NCBI GenBank assembly: GCA_016794585.1 | Contig: JAEUJM010000001.1 | Location: 186,001 to 250,000 of the forward strand | DNA length: 64,000 nucleotides | DNA from: Acidimicrobiales bacterium | GTDB lineage: Bacteria > Actinomycetota > Acidimicrobiia > Acidimicrobiales > DATDAH01 | Reading direction: 5' to 3' | Part shown: piece after piece, positions 33,451-46,239 of the stretch | Numbering within the stretch: position 1 is the first letter of the stretch | Layout: every line of letters starts with the position of its first letter | The notes under the pieces: generated by a model | Databases searched by the model: none | Seen by the model: only the letters and a program-made list of their open reading frames with translations | What the model was told of the DNA's origin: nothing | Made by a program: the position numbers and the translations under genes

Positions 33451-34438
33451 GACTGGAGGACCTGGCGGTAGTTGGACCGTTCGAACGCCGACGGGTCGTC
33501 GGCGTTGCGGTGGCTGACCGAGCCGCGCAGCTGGGCCACGCTCTCGTAGCCGTGGGCGTCGAGCCAGGTGAGCAGCTCGCGCAGCATCCCCTCCAGCCGC
33601 CGGGGGCCCTGACGCAGGAGGGCGGAGGTGGTCATGGCCACGTCGGCACCCACCAGCAGGGCCTTCGCCGCGTCCCGGCCCGAGTGCACGCCCGAGGTGG
33701 CGGCGAGGCTCACGCCGGCGCCGAGTTGGGGGCGCAACATGGCGATCCACCGCAGGGGCAGGCGCAGCTCGCCGGGCGCCGAGAGCTCGAGCCGGGGCAC
33801 GACGTCGAGGGTCTCGAGGTCCACGTCGGGCTGGTAGAAGCGGTTGAACAGCACGAGGCCGTCGGCGCCCGCCTCGACCGCGGCGGCCGCGAAGTGGCCG
33901 AACGAGGAGTAGTAGGGGCTGAGCTTCACCGCCAGGGGCAGGGTGATGGCGTCCCGCACCCCCCGGATCAGGGCGAGGTCCCGCGCCTCGACCTCGGCGG
34001 CGTCGACGGTGGGGTCGGCCGCCACCCGGTACAGGTTCAGCTCGAGCGCGTCGGCGCCGGCGTCCTCCAGCAACTCGGCGTAGCGCACCCAACCACCACC
34101 GGTGGCGGCGTTGAGGCTGGCGATGACCGGTGCTTCCGTGAGCTCCTTGGCCTCGGCCAGGTGGTCGATGTAGCGGTCGAAGGCCGTGTCGAGGCGGGGG
34201 ATGGCCGGGAAGTAGTCCGAGGCCTCGGAGAACTGGCCCGAGCCCTGCTCCAGGGCCTGGTTCAGCTCGAGCTCCTCCTCGAGCACCTCTTCCTCGAACA
34301 ACGACGGCAGGACGATGGCGCCGGCGCCCGCTTCGCCGATCTGACGCAGCGTGGTGGCGTCGCCGGTGAGCGGGCTGGAGGACGCCACGATGGGCGACCG
34401 CAGGTCGAAGCCCAGGTAGCTCGTGTGCAGGTTGACCG

Positions 34439-34442
<4 letters not shown>
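33426..34442 (-). CDS. Dihydroorotate-dehydrogenase-like flavoprotein, partner of NifJ
   Basis: 338 residues from ATG 34442, overlapping the nifJ stop (ATGA). A TIM-barrel FMN fold: SYLGFDLRSPIVASSSPLTGD, APVIASLNAATGGGWVRYAELLEDAGADALELNLY, PLAVKLSPYYSSFGHFAAAAVEAGADGLVLFNRF, VHSGRDAAKALLVGAD. It resembles DHOD type 1 but the usual catalytic Cys/Ser is not confirmed. A DHOD-like gene next to nifJ is a recurring arrangement in bacteria. Substrate unknown; a role with NifJ electrons is inferred from context. Confidence 0.8.
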
Positions 34443-38167
<3,725 letters not shown>

Positions 38168-38202
38168 CCCTCCGAGCATTTCCCACCAGGGTGGGAGCGG
38201 GC

Positions 38203-38218
38203 AGGGCCAAACGTCCCG
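38203..38218 (-). promoter_or_regulatory. DosR-like box upstream of nifJ
   Basis: On the minus strand CGGGACGTTTGGCCCT; a good fit to the DosR pattern KGGGACTTNNGNCCCT. It ends 35 nt before ATG 38167. Confidence 0.55.
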
Positions 38219-38240
38219 AGGGTGGCGACAGGAGGCACAA

Positions 38241-38256
38241 CGTGACCTTCGGCCCT
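38241..38256 (+). promoter_or_regulatory. DosR-like box upstream of the first WS/DGAT gene
   Basis: CGTGACCTTCGGCCCT, a slightly weaker DosR-like site, ends 34 nt before the GTG at 38291. CATGAT lies at -12 to -7 of the GTG. The nifJ box faces the other way 22 nt to the left, so one divergent region holds both. Confidence 0.5.
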
Positions 38257-38290
38257 TGGGCCGGGGGCCCACCGGACACATGATCGAGCC

Positions 38291-39733
38291 GTGGGGAACA
38301 CCGACGACGCCGGGGTGGACGAGGGCGTGGACGAAGAATTCGAACGTCGCCTCGGGGCGTCGGACTCGGTGCTCTGGGACATCGAGAAGGACCCGGTCCT
38401 GCGCTCCACCATCACCGCGGTGGCCCTGCTCGACCGGGTCCCCGACTGGGAGCGCCTCCAGCGCCGGCTGCACCACGGGTCCCACCTCGTGCCCCGCCTC
38501 CGCCAGCGGGTGGTGGTGCCGCCGCTGCGGGTCGGCGCGCCCCGGTGGGTCGACGACCACCGCTTCGACCTCGACTACCACCTGCGGCGGGTGCGGGCGC
38601 CGGAGGCCCCCGCCGGCGTCGACCCCCTTCGGGCGGCCCTCGACGTGGCCCAGGCTCTGTCGCTGGCCCCGTTCGACCGGGCCCGGCCCCTGTGGGAGTT
38701 CACCCTGGTCGAAGGGCTCCCTGGTGGCCGGGCGGCCTTCGTGCAGAAGGTGCACCACACCGTCACCGACGGGGTGGGGGGCGTGCGTCTGGCGCTGATG
38801 CTGGTGGACCAGGAGGCTGACGCGCCCGAGCCCGAGCCCCCGAAGCCACGAACGGCCGAGTCGGCCGCCGGGGCAGGCGCGCTCTTCGCCGGCGCGCTCT
38901 CGGAGACGGTGCGCGACGCCGCCCGCAACGCCACCCGCGTGCCGGGCGCGGCGGCGTCGGCGATGTCCGGGTTCGCCCGCGACCCGCTGGGGTCGATGCG
39001 CGACGCCGCCCGCATGGGCGGCTCGGTCACCAAGCTGCTCCGCCCGGTCACCGAGCCCTGCTCGCCGATCATGCGCGAGCGCAGCCTCGCTCGCCGCTTC
39101 GAGGCGTTCGAGGTGCCCTTCGACGACCTGCGCGCCGCCGGCCACGCCGTGGGCGGTCACGCCAACGACGCCTTTCTCGCCGCGGTCGTGGGTGGCCTGG
39201 CCGAGTACCACCGCCATCACGAGGCGCCGCTTCGGGAGCTGCGCTTCACCATGCCCATCAACGTGCGCCACGAGGGCGACCCGATGGGCGGGAACCGCTT
39301 CGTCCCGGCCCGCTTCGCGGTCCCCGCCTACGTCCGCGACCCGCAGGCCCGGATGGCCGTGGTCGGCCGGGTGGCCCAGGAGTGGCGCACCGAGCCCTCG
39401 CTCGGCCTCACCGAGCCGCTCGCCACCGTGCTCGACCGCCTCCCGATCTCGGTGACCACCGCCCTGTTCGGTGGGATGCTGAAGGGGGTGGACGCCGTGG
39501 TCACCAACGTCCCGGGGGTGCCGATGCGGCACTACCTCGCCGGCGCCGAGGTGGAGCGCGAGTGGGCCTTCGCCCCGCCCAGCGGCTCGGCACTCAGCGT
39601 GGCCCTGCTGTCCCACGTCGGCGTCGGTTGCGTGGGCCTCACCATCGACACGGCTTCGGTGCCCGATCCCGAGGTCCTGTCCGACTGCGTCCGGCGCTCG
39701 TTCGACGAGACGCTGGCCGTCGGTCGTGGGTAG
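38291..39733 (+). CDS. Wax ester synthase / acyl-CoA:diacylglycerol acyltransferase
   Basis: 480 residues from GTG 38291. WS/DGAT family: the catalytic HHxxxDG motif HHTVTDGVGG (about 155-164), PLWEFTLVEGL before it, and NVPGVPMRHYLAG in the C-terminal half. It esterifies acyl-CoA with an alcohol or diacylglycerol to form wax esters or triacylglycerol for storage at the membrane or lipid droplets. Mycobacterial relatives (Tgs1) are induced in hypoxia, which matches the box upstream here. The paralogue begins 12 nt after the stop. Confidence 0.9.
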   Translation: MGNTDDAGVDEGVDEEFERRLGASDSVLWDIEKDPVLRSTITAVALLDRVPDWERLQRRLHHGSHLVPRLRQRVVVPPLRVGAPRWVDDHRFDLDYHLRRVRAPEAPAGVDPLRAALDVAQALSLAPFDRARPLWEFTLVEGLPGGRAAFVQKVHHTVTDGVGGVRLALMLVDQEADAPEPEPPKPRTAESAAGAGALFAGALSETVRDAARNATRVPGAAASAMSGFARDPLGSMRDAARMGGSVTKLLRPVTEPCSPIMRERSLARRFEAFEVPFDDLRAAGHAVGGHANDAFLAAVVGGLAEYHRHHEAPLRELRFTMPINVRHEGDPMGGNRFVPARFAVPAYVRDPQARMAVVGRVAQEWRTEPSLGLTEPLATVLDRLPISVTTALFGGMLKGVDAVVTNVPGVPMRHYLAGAEVEREWAFAPPSGSALSVALLSHVGVGCVGLTIDTASVPDPEVLSDCVRRSFDETLAVGRG

Positions 39734-39745
39734 GAGGGACCGGTC

Positions 39746-41149
39746 ATGGACCGCCTGAGCCCGCTCGACGCCGAGTTCCTGCACCTCGAGGACGACGTCG
39801 CCCACCTCCACATCGCCGGCCTGTCCGTGTTCGAGGGCCCGGCGCCCGAGCTCGAGGACCTGATCGGGCTGCTCGAGGCGAAGTTGCACCTCATCCCGCG
39901 CTACCGCCAACGGGTGCGCTCGGTCCCGCTCGAGCTGGGCCGGCCGATCTGGGTGGACGCCGCGGACTTCGACGTCCGCGACCACGTCGGCGAGCTGGCA
40001 CTGCCCGGCCCGGGTGACGACGCCGCGCTCTGCGATCTCATGGCCGACGCCATGTCACGGCCGCTCGATCGGGAGCGCCCCCTCTGGGAGACCCACCTGG
40101 TGCGAGGCCTGGCCGACGAGCGCTGGGCCCTGATCTTCAAGGTCCACCACGCCATGGTGGACGGCATCTCCGGGGTGGGCCTCCTCACGGTGCTGCTCGA
40201 CCTCGAGCGTGACGTCGAGCTGCCCGACCCGCCTCCCTGGCAGCCGCAGCCCGAGCCGTCCGGTGTCTCCCGGGTGCTCGATGCCTGGACCGGCGCGGCC
40301 GGCGACGCGCTGCACCTGGCCGGCCAGGTCCCCGCCGCCATCGCGCGCGACCCGCTCGGCGCCCTCCGCTCGGTGACCGACACGGGGGAGGGTCTGATCG
40401 GCTTCACCCGGCACCTCGGCACCACCCCGCCGCTGTCCATAGAGGGGCCGATCGGGGCCACCCGGTCGTGGGCCCACTCCGAGGCCTCCCTCGTCGAGGT
40501 GAAGACCATCGGCAAGGCAGTGGGCGGCACGGTCAACGACGTGGTGCTCGCAACGGTGAGCGGCGGCTACCGGGCGCTCCTGGCCGCCCGGGGCGAGGAC
40601 CCCGACCGGGCCGTGGTCACCACCCTCGTGCCGGTGTCGGTGCGGACCGAGGACGCCGAGGGCGTGCCCGACAACCGGGTGTCGGCCCTGCTGCTCGACC
40701 TGCCGGTCGATCTCGCCGACCCGGTCGAGCGGGTCGAGCGGGTGTGCGCCGACATGCGCGAGCTGAAGCAGTCGCACATGGCGGACGCCGGCGAGACCGT
40801 GACCACCCTCGGCGCCCTCGCCCCGCCGATGATCCTGGGCACGGTCAGCCGCCTGGCCACCCGGCTCATGCACCGCCTGCCGCAGCGCTCGGTCAACACC
40901 GTCACCACCAACGTGCCGGGCCCCCAGTTCCCCCTGTACTGCCTGGGTCGGGAGATGCTCGAGTACCGACCGTTCGTGCCCATCAGCCACGGCGTCCGGG
41001 TGGGCACCGCAATCCTCTCCTACAACGGCCGGCTGTCGTTCGGGGTCACCGGCGACCGGGACACGGCCTCCGACGTCGACGTGCTCGCCGCCGCCATCGC
41101 CGACGGGGTGGGCGAGCTGGGCGAGCGGGCCAGGGACCTTCGGCCCTAG
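39746..41149 (+). CDS. Second wax ester synthase / diacylglycerol acyltransferase
   Basis: 467 residues from ATG 39746, 12 nt after the previous stop, so one operon. Same family with the catalytic HHAMVDGISG (about 133-142), DRLSPLDAEFLHLEDD at the N-terminus and TNVPGPQFPLYCLG in the C-terminal half. Its sequence is clearly distinct from the first, so this is an old duplication rather than a recent one; the two may have different acyl acceptors. GGAGGG lies about 4 nt before ATG. Confidence 0.9.
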   Translation: MDRLSPLDAEFLHLEDDVAHLHIAGLSVFEGPAPELEDLIGLLEAKLHLIPRYRQRVRSVPLELGRPIWVDAADFDVRDHVGELALPGPGDDAALCDLMADAMSRPLDRERPLWETHLVRGLADERWALIFKVHHAMVDGISGVGLLTVLLDLERDVELPDPPPWQPQPEPSGVSRVLDAWTGAAGDALHLAGQVPAAIARDPLGALRSVTDTGEGLIGFTRHLGTTPPLSIEGPIGATRSWAHSEASLVEVKTIGKAVGGTVNDVVLATVSGGYRALLAARGEDPDRAVVTTLVPVSVRTEDAEGVPDNRVSALLLDLPVDLADPVERVERVCADMRELKQSHMADAGETVTTLGALAPPMILGTVSRLATRLMHRLPQRSVNTVTTNVPGPQFPLYCLGREMLEYRPFVPISHGVRVGTAILSYNGRLSFGVTGDRDTASDVDVLAAAIADGVGELGERARDLRP

Positions 41150-41363
41150 GACGAGCCGACCGGCCCACCCATGATGTCCGCAGGCTGGCGGAGGCCGACC
41201 GGACCTGGACCCGGGCGTTGGGTCCGGGTTCTGGGCGGACGGTCGGCCTCCGATGGTCTGGCGACCGGCCCGAGAGGAATGACAGCGGCGTAACTGTCAG
41301 ACCCGTTTCGCACGATGTGCTCCGGCGATCGGCCCCGTGGTGGGGGCCGGGGAGGAGCACACG
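41150..41363. other. Structured intergenic region before the sigma-like gene
   Basis: 214 nt. A 13-bp perfect inverted repeat CGGAGGCCGACCG / CGGTCGGCCTCCG (41189-41201 and 41240-41252) closes a 38-nt loop that contains GGACCC (41207) and GGGTCC (41220), enabling an inner stem. It may be the terminator of the WS/DGAT pair. A second small repeat TGACAG-N8-CTGTCA (41280-41299) is a possible operator for the sigma-like gene. No ORF is supported. Confidence 0.4.
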
Positions 41364-42047
41364 ATGGAAGCGAACGCACAGGAGGACCGGGCCCGGGTCG
41401 CGGCACTCATGGTCCGCATGGCCGACGGCGAGGCGGCCGCGGTGTTCGAGCTCTACGAGGCCTGCGGTGCCCGCCTCGCGGCCGTGATGCGGGCCCACCT
41501 GGGTGCGGTCGGGGTGCGGGGCGTGCCCCGAGAGGAGGTGGACGGGCTGGTCATGGACGCCTGCCTCGAGCTCTTCGCCTGTGCCGGCGCCTGGCGTCCC
41601 GACGGTGGGGCGCTGCCCTGGACCTGGGCCGCCAGCCGCCTGCGCCGCCTCGCGGCGCGCTGGGTGGGCATCCACGCCGACGAGTTGGACGAGGGGGCCC
41701 ACGACGACGGTGGCGTCGCCGACGCCACCGGTCCTGCCGTCTGGTCGGGCGAGGAGGGGTCGGCCTTCGAGGTGCTGCGCGAGGCGAGTCGTCACCACGC
41801 CCTGGCCGACCTGTTGCTGGACGGCCTGGGCCGGGTGGGTTCGCCCCGCGACCAGGCCATCGTCCTCGAGCTCCGCCTCCAGGCGGACCTGGGCGACCCG
41901 TCCCCGTCGCACACCGTGGCCGCCGGCCTCGGGGCCAGCCCCGAGGCCGTCCGCCAGGTGAGCAGCCGCATGCGGCGCCGCCTCCGCCGGCTCGCCGACT
42001 CGGACGAGCGGTTCGCCCCGTTGGCCGATCTCCCCCTCGTGGCGTGA
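41364..42047 (+). CDS. Sigma-70-like protein (ECF-type, divergent)
   Basis: 227 residues from ATG 41364 with GGAGG 8 nt upstream. The N-terminal half resembles sigma region 2: RVAALMVRMADGEAAAVFELYEACGARLAAVM then LVMDACLELFACAGAWRPDGGALPWTWAASRLRRLAARW. The C-terminal block SPRDQAIVLELRLQADLG... AAGLGASPEAVRQVSSRMRRRLRRLA resembles the region 4 helix-turn-helix. Match is weak and it may be an inactive or specialised sigma. A 74-residue protein is coupled by a GTGA overlap. Family assigned by pattern only. Confidence 0.5.
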   Translation: MEANAQEDRARVAALMVRMADGEAAAVFELYEACGARLAAVMRAHLGAVGVRGVPREEVDGLVMDACLELFACAGAWRPDGGALPWTWAASRLRRLAARWVGIHADELDEGAHDDGGVADATGPAVWSGEEGSAFEVLREASRHHALADLLLDGLGRVGSPRDQAIVLELRLQADLGDPSPSHTVAAGLGASPEAVRQVSSRMRRRLRRLADSDERFAPLADLPLVA

Positions 42048-42268
42048 CCGCCGACCCGGCCGGCGCCGGCGTCCGGGCCGGTGCCCGGCCTGCGCCCGCC
42101 GCCGACGAAGCCGCGGCCCGCCGCCGCCATCCGTCGGCGCGCCCGTGGCGCCCGGATCACGACCGCCTCGCCGCCCGCCTCACCGCGCACCTCGAGGCAC
42201 TCGGCTGGTCACCGACGGCGGCGCACGCTGCGGCCAGCGCGGCCCGGGAGGCCGTCCGGCGCCCCTGA
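42044..42268 (+). CDS. Small protein coupled to the sigma-like gene
   Basis: 74 residues from GTG 42044, overlapping the previous stop by 4 nt. Ala/Arg-rich and basic, with the helical segment DRLAARLTAHLEALGWSPTAAHAAASAAREAV. No membrane segment, so it is not a typical anti-sigma membrane protein. Function unknown; tight coupling suggests a role with its partner. Confidence 0.5.
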   Translation: MTADPAGAGVRAGARPAPAADEAAARRRHPSARPWRPDHDRLAARLTAHLEALGWSPTAAHAAASAAREAVRRP

Positions 42269-42316
42269 CCGGGTGGTTGGGCCATCGGGGCCGCACCTGG
42301 CAGGATGGCCCTGGTC

Positions 42317-42880
42317 ATGAGCTCTTCGCTGCGAGACATCCCCGGAGCTGGCTCCTCCGGTCGCCGCCGTGGCGATCGCAAGGCGAGCGGTCCTGTGCGC
42401 ACGCCACACGTGCCGGTGACCCGCCCCACCGGTGGCGGGGCACCCCGCAAGCCTGGCCCCGGTCGCCGCCGCAGCTTCAGCAGCCGCAAGTCCGTCGACC
42501 GGGTGAACCTCCTGCTCGCGCTTGCGTTCGTGGGGCTGGCCGTGGTGGGCCTCGTCTGGATCTGGAACATGAACCAGGTCTCGGTCACCGCCACCGGGGT
42601 CGATCCGGGGGCCACCATCACGCCGCAGCAGGCCGTGGGGCTGACGATCGAGATCGAGGTCTCGCCGTCGACCAATCTGGGCTCGGCGGTGCTGACTTTC
42701 GACGGCGAGGACGTCACCGACGACGGCAACGTCGAGGCCACCGACAACGGGTTCGTGTGGCACTCACCACCGGCGGTGGGCCTCGAGAACGGCGAGCACA
42801 CCATCGGGCTCGAGGTGAAGCGGGTGATCCGGGGCACCCACGAGTGGGACCTGACCTTCGAGGTCCAGCCGGCCGACTGA
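42317..42880 (+). CDS. Single-pass membrane protein with extracellular Ig-like domain
   Basis: 187 residues from ATG 42317; ATG 42305 would add four residues. A very basic, proline/glycine-rich cytosolic N-terminus of about 60 residues leads to one helix (VNLLLALAFVGLAVVGLVWIW), then an outside domain of about 100 residues with an Ig-like look (VGLTIEIEVSPSTNLGSAVLTFDG; ENGEHTIGLEVKRVIRG). No family recognised. The next gene is convergent, 14 nt away. Confidence 0.6.
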   Translation: MSSSLRDIPGAGSSGRRRGDRKASGPVRTPHVPVTRPTGGGAPRKPGPGRRRSFSSRKSVDRVNLLLALAFVGLAVVGLVWIWNMNQVSVTATGVDPGATITPQQAVGLTIEIEVSPSTNLGSAVLTFDGEDVTDDGNVEATDNGFVWHSPPAVGLENGEHTIGLEVKRVIRGTHEWDLTFEVQPAD

Positions 42881-42894
42881 CCCCCCGGGGTGCT

Positions 42895-43599
42895 CTACGG
42901 CTGGGGCACCTCGATGCTGGACATGTCCTCCGCCAGCGTGGCTCGGGCGAAGTCGGCGGTGGTGGTGCGCGCCCGCTGCTTCGTCTCGGCGAAAGCACCG
43001 GTGCGCAGCTCGCCCAGGCGGGCGGCCTCGGCCGTGGCCGCGGCGACGAGCTCGCCGGCGGGCACCACCCGGTCCAGGTAGCCCACCGCGGCCGCCTCGT
43101 CGGGGCCGTAGAGCTGGGCGCCCATGGTGGCGTGGGTGAAGGCGGTGGGCAGCAGGCGATCGCGGGCCAGCTCGACCGCGAAGATCGGCAGCTGCATGCC
43201 GATGGCGACCTCGTTGAGGCCGATCTTGAACTCGCCTTCCGCACCGATGCGGACGTCGCCGACCAGCAGGATGAGGGCGCCCGCGGCGAGGGCATGGCCG
43301 GTGCAGGCGACCACGAGGGGGCGGGGGAGCAGGTAGAGGCGCAGGAGCAGCTCGGCGCCGGCGGTGACCAGGCCCTGCATCTCCTCGGTGCCCGCAGTCA
43401 TGGTGGGCAGGTGGAAGCCCGCGGAGAACCGGCCCTCGCGTCCCACCAGCACCACCGCGCGGGCTTCGGCCTCGGCCCGGTCGAGGGCGGCGTGGAGGTC
43501 GTCGACGAGCTCGTGGGAGATGGCGTTGGCCTTCCCGTCGTCGAGGCGGATCACCGCCACGGAGCCGTCGAGTTCGTACGAGACCGCGCCTGTCGTCAT
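42895..43599 (-). CDS. Enoyl-CoA hydratase/isomerase family (crotonase) protein
   Basis: 234 residues from ATG 43599 with TAGCGT 7 nt upstream. Crotonase fold: VAVIRLDDGKANAISHELVDDLHAAL, GREGRFSAGFHL (oxyanion/CoA), ACTGHALAAGALILLVGDVRIG and the later GLNEVAIGMQ. The first catalytic Glu position reads ALAAGALILL rather than the usual GxxxGGGxE, so the hydratase glutamates are not obvious; it could be an isomerase or hydrolase of acyl-CoA. Substrate unknown. The TGAGTAG palindrome and the lipoprotein gene lie divergently upstream. Confidence 0.75.
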   Translation of the reverse strand: MTTGAVSYELDGSVAVIRLDDGKANAISHELVDDLHAALDRAEAEARAVVLVGREGRFSAGFHLPTMTAGTEEMQGLVTAGAELLLRLYLLPRPLVVACTGHALAAGALILLVGDVRIGAEGEFKIGLNEVAIGMQLPIFAVELARDRLLPTAFTHATMGAQLYGPDEAAAVGYLDRVVPAGELVAAATAEAARLGELRTGAFAETKQRARTTTADFARATLAEDMSSIEVPQP

Positions 43600-43661
43600 G
43601 GCGGGCACGCTACGGGTCGCGCTCGGCGCGGTGCACGCCCGGCACCCCGGGTGGGCGAAGA

Positions 43662-43678
43662 TGAGTAGGTGCTACTCA
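43662..43678 (+). promoter_or_regulatory. Perfect TGAGTAG palindrome
   Basis: TGAGTAG-gtg-CTACTCA, 7-bp arms with a 3-nt centre, ending 35 nt before ATG 43714. Same motif and spacing as at 20148-20164 and 47862-47878. Confidence 0.6.
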
Positions 43679-43713
43679 GGACGGGCGGGCGCGGGCGTGG
43701 TGGGCTGTGTCCG

Positions 43714-45321
43714 ATGAAACGAGCCACCCTGTGCGCCCTGTTGTTCGTCGTCGTGGCGGCCGGCTGCGGCCTCCAGGACGGCCAGATCGCGTTCATGTCG
43801 TCCCCCCGGGGGAGCCACCTCGAGGCCCTGACCTACCGCATCACCCTCCAGCCCACCGGTGATCTGAGGGTGCGCATGGGCGCCCGCTTCCTCGACGACG
43901 AGGGCGGCATCCTGCCCGTCCCCAAGCCGCTCCTCGGCGGCGTCGAGGACCTCCGGGTGAACGGTGCGCCGGCGCAGGGATCGTCCGAATTCGAGACGGT
44001 CAACGTCCCCGTCACCGGCGAGGAGGCGGTGGCCACCTTCACCATCACCGGAGCGGTCAAGGCCGGCGACGACATCACCACCATCAACACCCCGCTCGTG
44101 GCCGAACCCAGCGACGCCTCCCGCCAGGACCCGCCCGTCGAGGTCAGCGGGGTGCTCCTCCTGCCCGAGGGCACCCGCCCGGCGGACATCGACTTCCACT
44201 GGATCAACGGGCTCGACCAGGAGGTCTCGGTGCGGCCCGCCAAGGTGCGCTTCACCGGCGAGTCGCCCATCTGGACCTCCTCCGACCTGCTCGTGGGGCT
44301 GCCCCCGGGCCTGGCCCCCGGCCTGGCCGGCGACTTCGGGGCGGTGACGAGCGCGTCGGCCTTCCAGAACGAGGTGGCGACGGCGGACGCCAACAGCGAG
44401 TCGCTGGAGAGCACCCTCGACAGCCAGGACCTCCAGAAGCAGATGATCACCTGGGTGCTGGTGGGGGTGGGTGCGGGCGTCTGCCTGTTGATGGTGGTGC
44501 AGTGGTACCGGCTCCAGACCTCCGACCGGCGGGCCCGTGAGCGCTACCAGGCCACCTTTCCCGACCACGTGGTCGACCCGCCCGACGCCTACGACCCCGC
44601 GGTGGTGGGGTTGCTGCTGGCCGACGGCCGCAAGCTCGATCAGGACGCCGTGGCGGGCACGGTGCTCGACCTCGCTCACCGGGGGGTGGTCACCATCGAC
44701 GGCTACGGGCCGGACCGCTGGGTGCTGCGGGTGCCCTCGGCGGCCCAGGGCGCGCTGCCGGCCGAGCAGGTGGTGCTGGACGCGCTGCGGGCACAGAGCC
44801 CCACCGGCGAGATCACCGGCCCGCCGCTCTGGGCGGACAAGAGCCCGTCGTGGTGGCGCCACTACCGGGCCGCGGTGTTCAAGCGGGCCAAGGACGAGGG
44901 CCTGGTCCGCCGGCGGTTCCGCGTCCTGTACGTGGGACCGTTCGCGGCGGGGATCGTGTGCGCCACCTGGCCGCTGTGGGCCACCCAGAGCACGATCTGG
45001 ATCGTGCCGGTGGCCTCGATCGCCTTCGGCCTCGTGTTCGCCCTGCCGCTCGGTGGCGGGTTCGAGCCCACCCTGAAAGGCGTGAAGTCGGCGGGCTACT
45101 GGAGGGCCTTCGGCCGCTACACCGCCGACCAGGGGCACTGGGAGGACGTCGGCCCGGCCGGCATCGCGGTGTGGGGCCCCTACCTCGCCTATGGCACGGT
45201 GCTCGGCACCTGCGACTTCGCGACGGGCCAACTCGCGCCGCGGGGCGGCAAGGAGCGGGCCGGTCGCAGCGAGGCCCAGGACCAGGTGGATGCCGAGGAG
45301 CTCGCCGGCGGGCCCTTCTGA
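43714..45321 (+). CDS. DUF2207-type membrane lipoprotein
   Basis: 535 residues from ATG 43714. Lipoprotein signal with lipobox VVAAGC. An extracellular N-terminal domain (about 25-235) is followed by a helix (WVLVGVGAGVCLLMVVQWY, about 247-265), a cytoplasmic region (PPDAYDPAVVGLLLADGRKLDQDAVAGTVLDLAHRGVV, DALRAQSPTGEI), and two more helices near 420-450, with a soluble tail. This is the DUF2207 layout. Function unknown. Its promoter carries a TGAGTAG palindrome. Confidence 0.65.
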   Translation: MKRATLCALLFVVVAAGCGLQDGQIAFMSSPRGSHLEALTYRITLQPTGDLRVRMGARFLDDEGGILPVPKPLLGGVEDLRVNGAPAQGSSEFETVNVPVTGEEAVATFTITGAVKAGDDITTINTPLVAEPSDASRQDPPVEVSGVLLLPEGTRPADIDFHWINGLDQEVSVRPAKVRFTGESPIWTSSDLLVGLPPGLAPGLAGDFGAVTSASAFQNEVATADANSESLESTLDSQDLQKQMITWVLVGVGAGVCLLMVVQWYRLQTSDRRARERYQATFPDHVVDPPDAYDPAVVGLLLADGRKLDQDAVAGTVLDLAHRGVVTIDGYGPDRWVLRVPSAAQGALPAEQVVLDALRAQSPTGEITGPPLWADKSPSWWRHYRAAVFKRAKDEGLVRRRFRVLYVGPFAAGIVCATWPLWATQSTIWIVPVASIAFGLVFALPLGGGFEPTLKGVKSAGYWRAFGRYTADQGHWEDVGPAGIAVWGPYLAYGTVLGTCDFATGQLAPRGGKERAGRSEAQDQVDAEELAGGPF

Positions 45322-45345
45322 GCCGGGGTCGCGTCCGGGCGGTGG

Positions 45346-46230
45346 TCAGGCCTTGGTGCCGCGTCCCTTCCGAGGGCCGAACGCCGAGGTGAGGGCGTCG
45401 GCAGGGAAGCCCATGGGCACCTCGCCGGTGGTGGCGTAGCGGTAGAGGGCCATCTGGAAGATGCCGCTCAGGGCCGACACGATCGTGACCACGACGGCGA
45501 CCCAGAGGACGATGATCCCGATGCCGACGATCACGAGGGCGGTGGTGCCGGTGGCGGCCAGCAGGCCGCCGATGAGGGCGCCCGGGAGGATGGCGATGAA
45601 CCCGAGCAGGCCGAAGCCCATCTGCGCGGCCAGGTTCTCTCCCCAGGTGGACTTGAAGAGCTGGGCCGAGCGCTTGGTGGCGTCGATCGGGCCGAGGTCC
45701 TCGACCACCAGCACCGGGATGACGAGGAAGGTGACGATGCGCCACGCCGCCCCGATGAGGTTGGCCACGATCGCCCCCACGAAGCCCGCCCGCTCCTCGA
45801 TGGCCTCGAGCACCAGGCCCACCGAGCCGGTGAGCAGGGCCCACGGGAGGATGCGGTGGAGGCGGCTGGAGGCGCCGGCGAGCGAGGAGCCGAGGGTCGG
45901 ATCGCCGCCCGAGAGCGACTCGTTGGCCCCGGACACCAGCGCGGTCTGGAAGAACACCGTGACGAACGTGGCCACCAGGTAGCCGACGATCCCGAGCAGG
46001 TAGACGAAGGGCGAGGCGTCGAAGCCCGTCGAGGTCGACGTCGACGACGAGCTGCTGCTCGTGTCGAACAGCTCGTCGCCGCCCACGAGCAGCACCAGGG
46101 CGAGGAACGCCGCCATCACGACGAGGTTGACGATGAACGAGAGCACGGGCAGCAGGGCCAGCTCGCGGTCCTTGCTCAGCACCCGCCCACTCGCCTTGGC
46201 CAGGTCGATGGTGCGTTGGATCCGTCCCAT
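45346..46230 (-). CDS. DUF6159-type polytopic membrane protein
   Basis: 294 residues from ATG 46230; TAGACT lies 6 nt upstream. Six or so helices with a Ser/Thr-rich loop (DTSSSSSSTSTSTG) after the first, then FVYLLGIVGYLVATFVTVFFQTALVSGANESLSGGDPTLGSSL and VIPVLVVEDLGPIDATKRSAQLFKSTWGE. The GDPT and ATKRSAQLFKSTWGEN blocks match the DUF6159 family. Function unknown. It ends 24 nt from the convergent DUF2207 gene. Confidence 0.65.
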   Translation of the reverse strand: MGRIQRTIDLAKASGRVLSKDRELALLPVLSFIVNLVVMAAFLALVLLVGGDELFDTSSSSSSTSTSTGFDASPFVYLLGIVGYLVATFVTVFFQTALVSGANESLSGGDPTLGSSLAGASSRLHRILPWALLTGSVGLVLEAIEERAGFVGAIVANLIGAAWRIVTFLVIPVLVVEDLGPIDATKRSAQLFKSTWGENLAAQMGFGLLGFIAILPGALIGGLLAATGTTALVIVGIGIIVLWVAVVVTIVSALSGIFQMALYRYATTGEVPMGFPADALTSAFGPRKGRGTKA

Positions 46231-46239
46231 CGCCGGAGT

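Noticed and set aside
41132-41147. A DosR-like match AGGGACCTTCGGCCCT
   Set aside because: It lies in the last codons of the second WS/DGAT gene (Arg-Asp-Leu-Arg-Pro-stop) and is over 200 nt from the next start codon.
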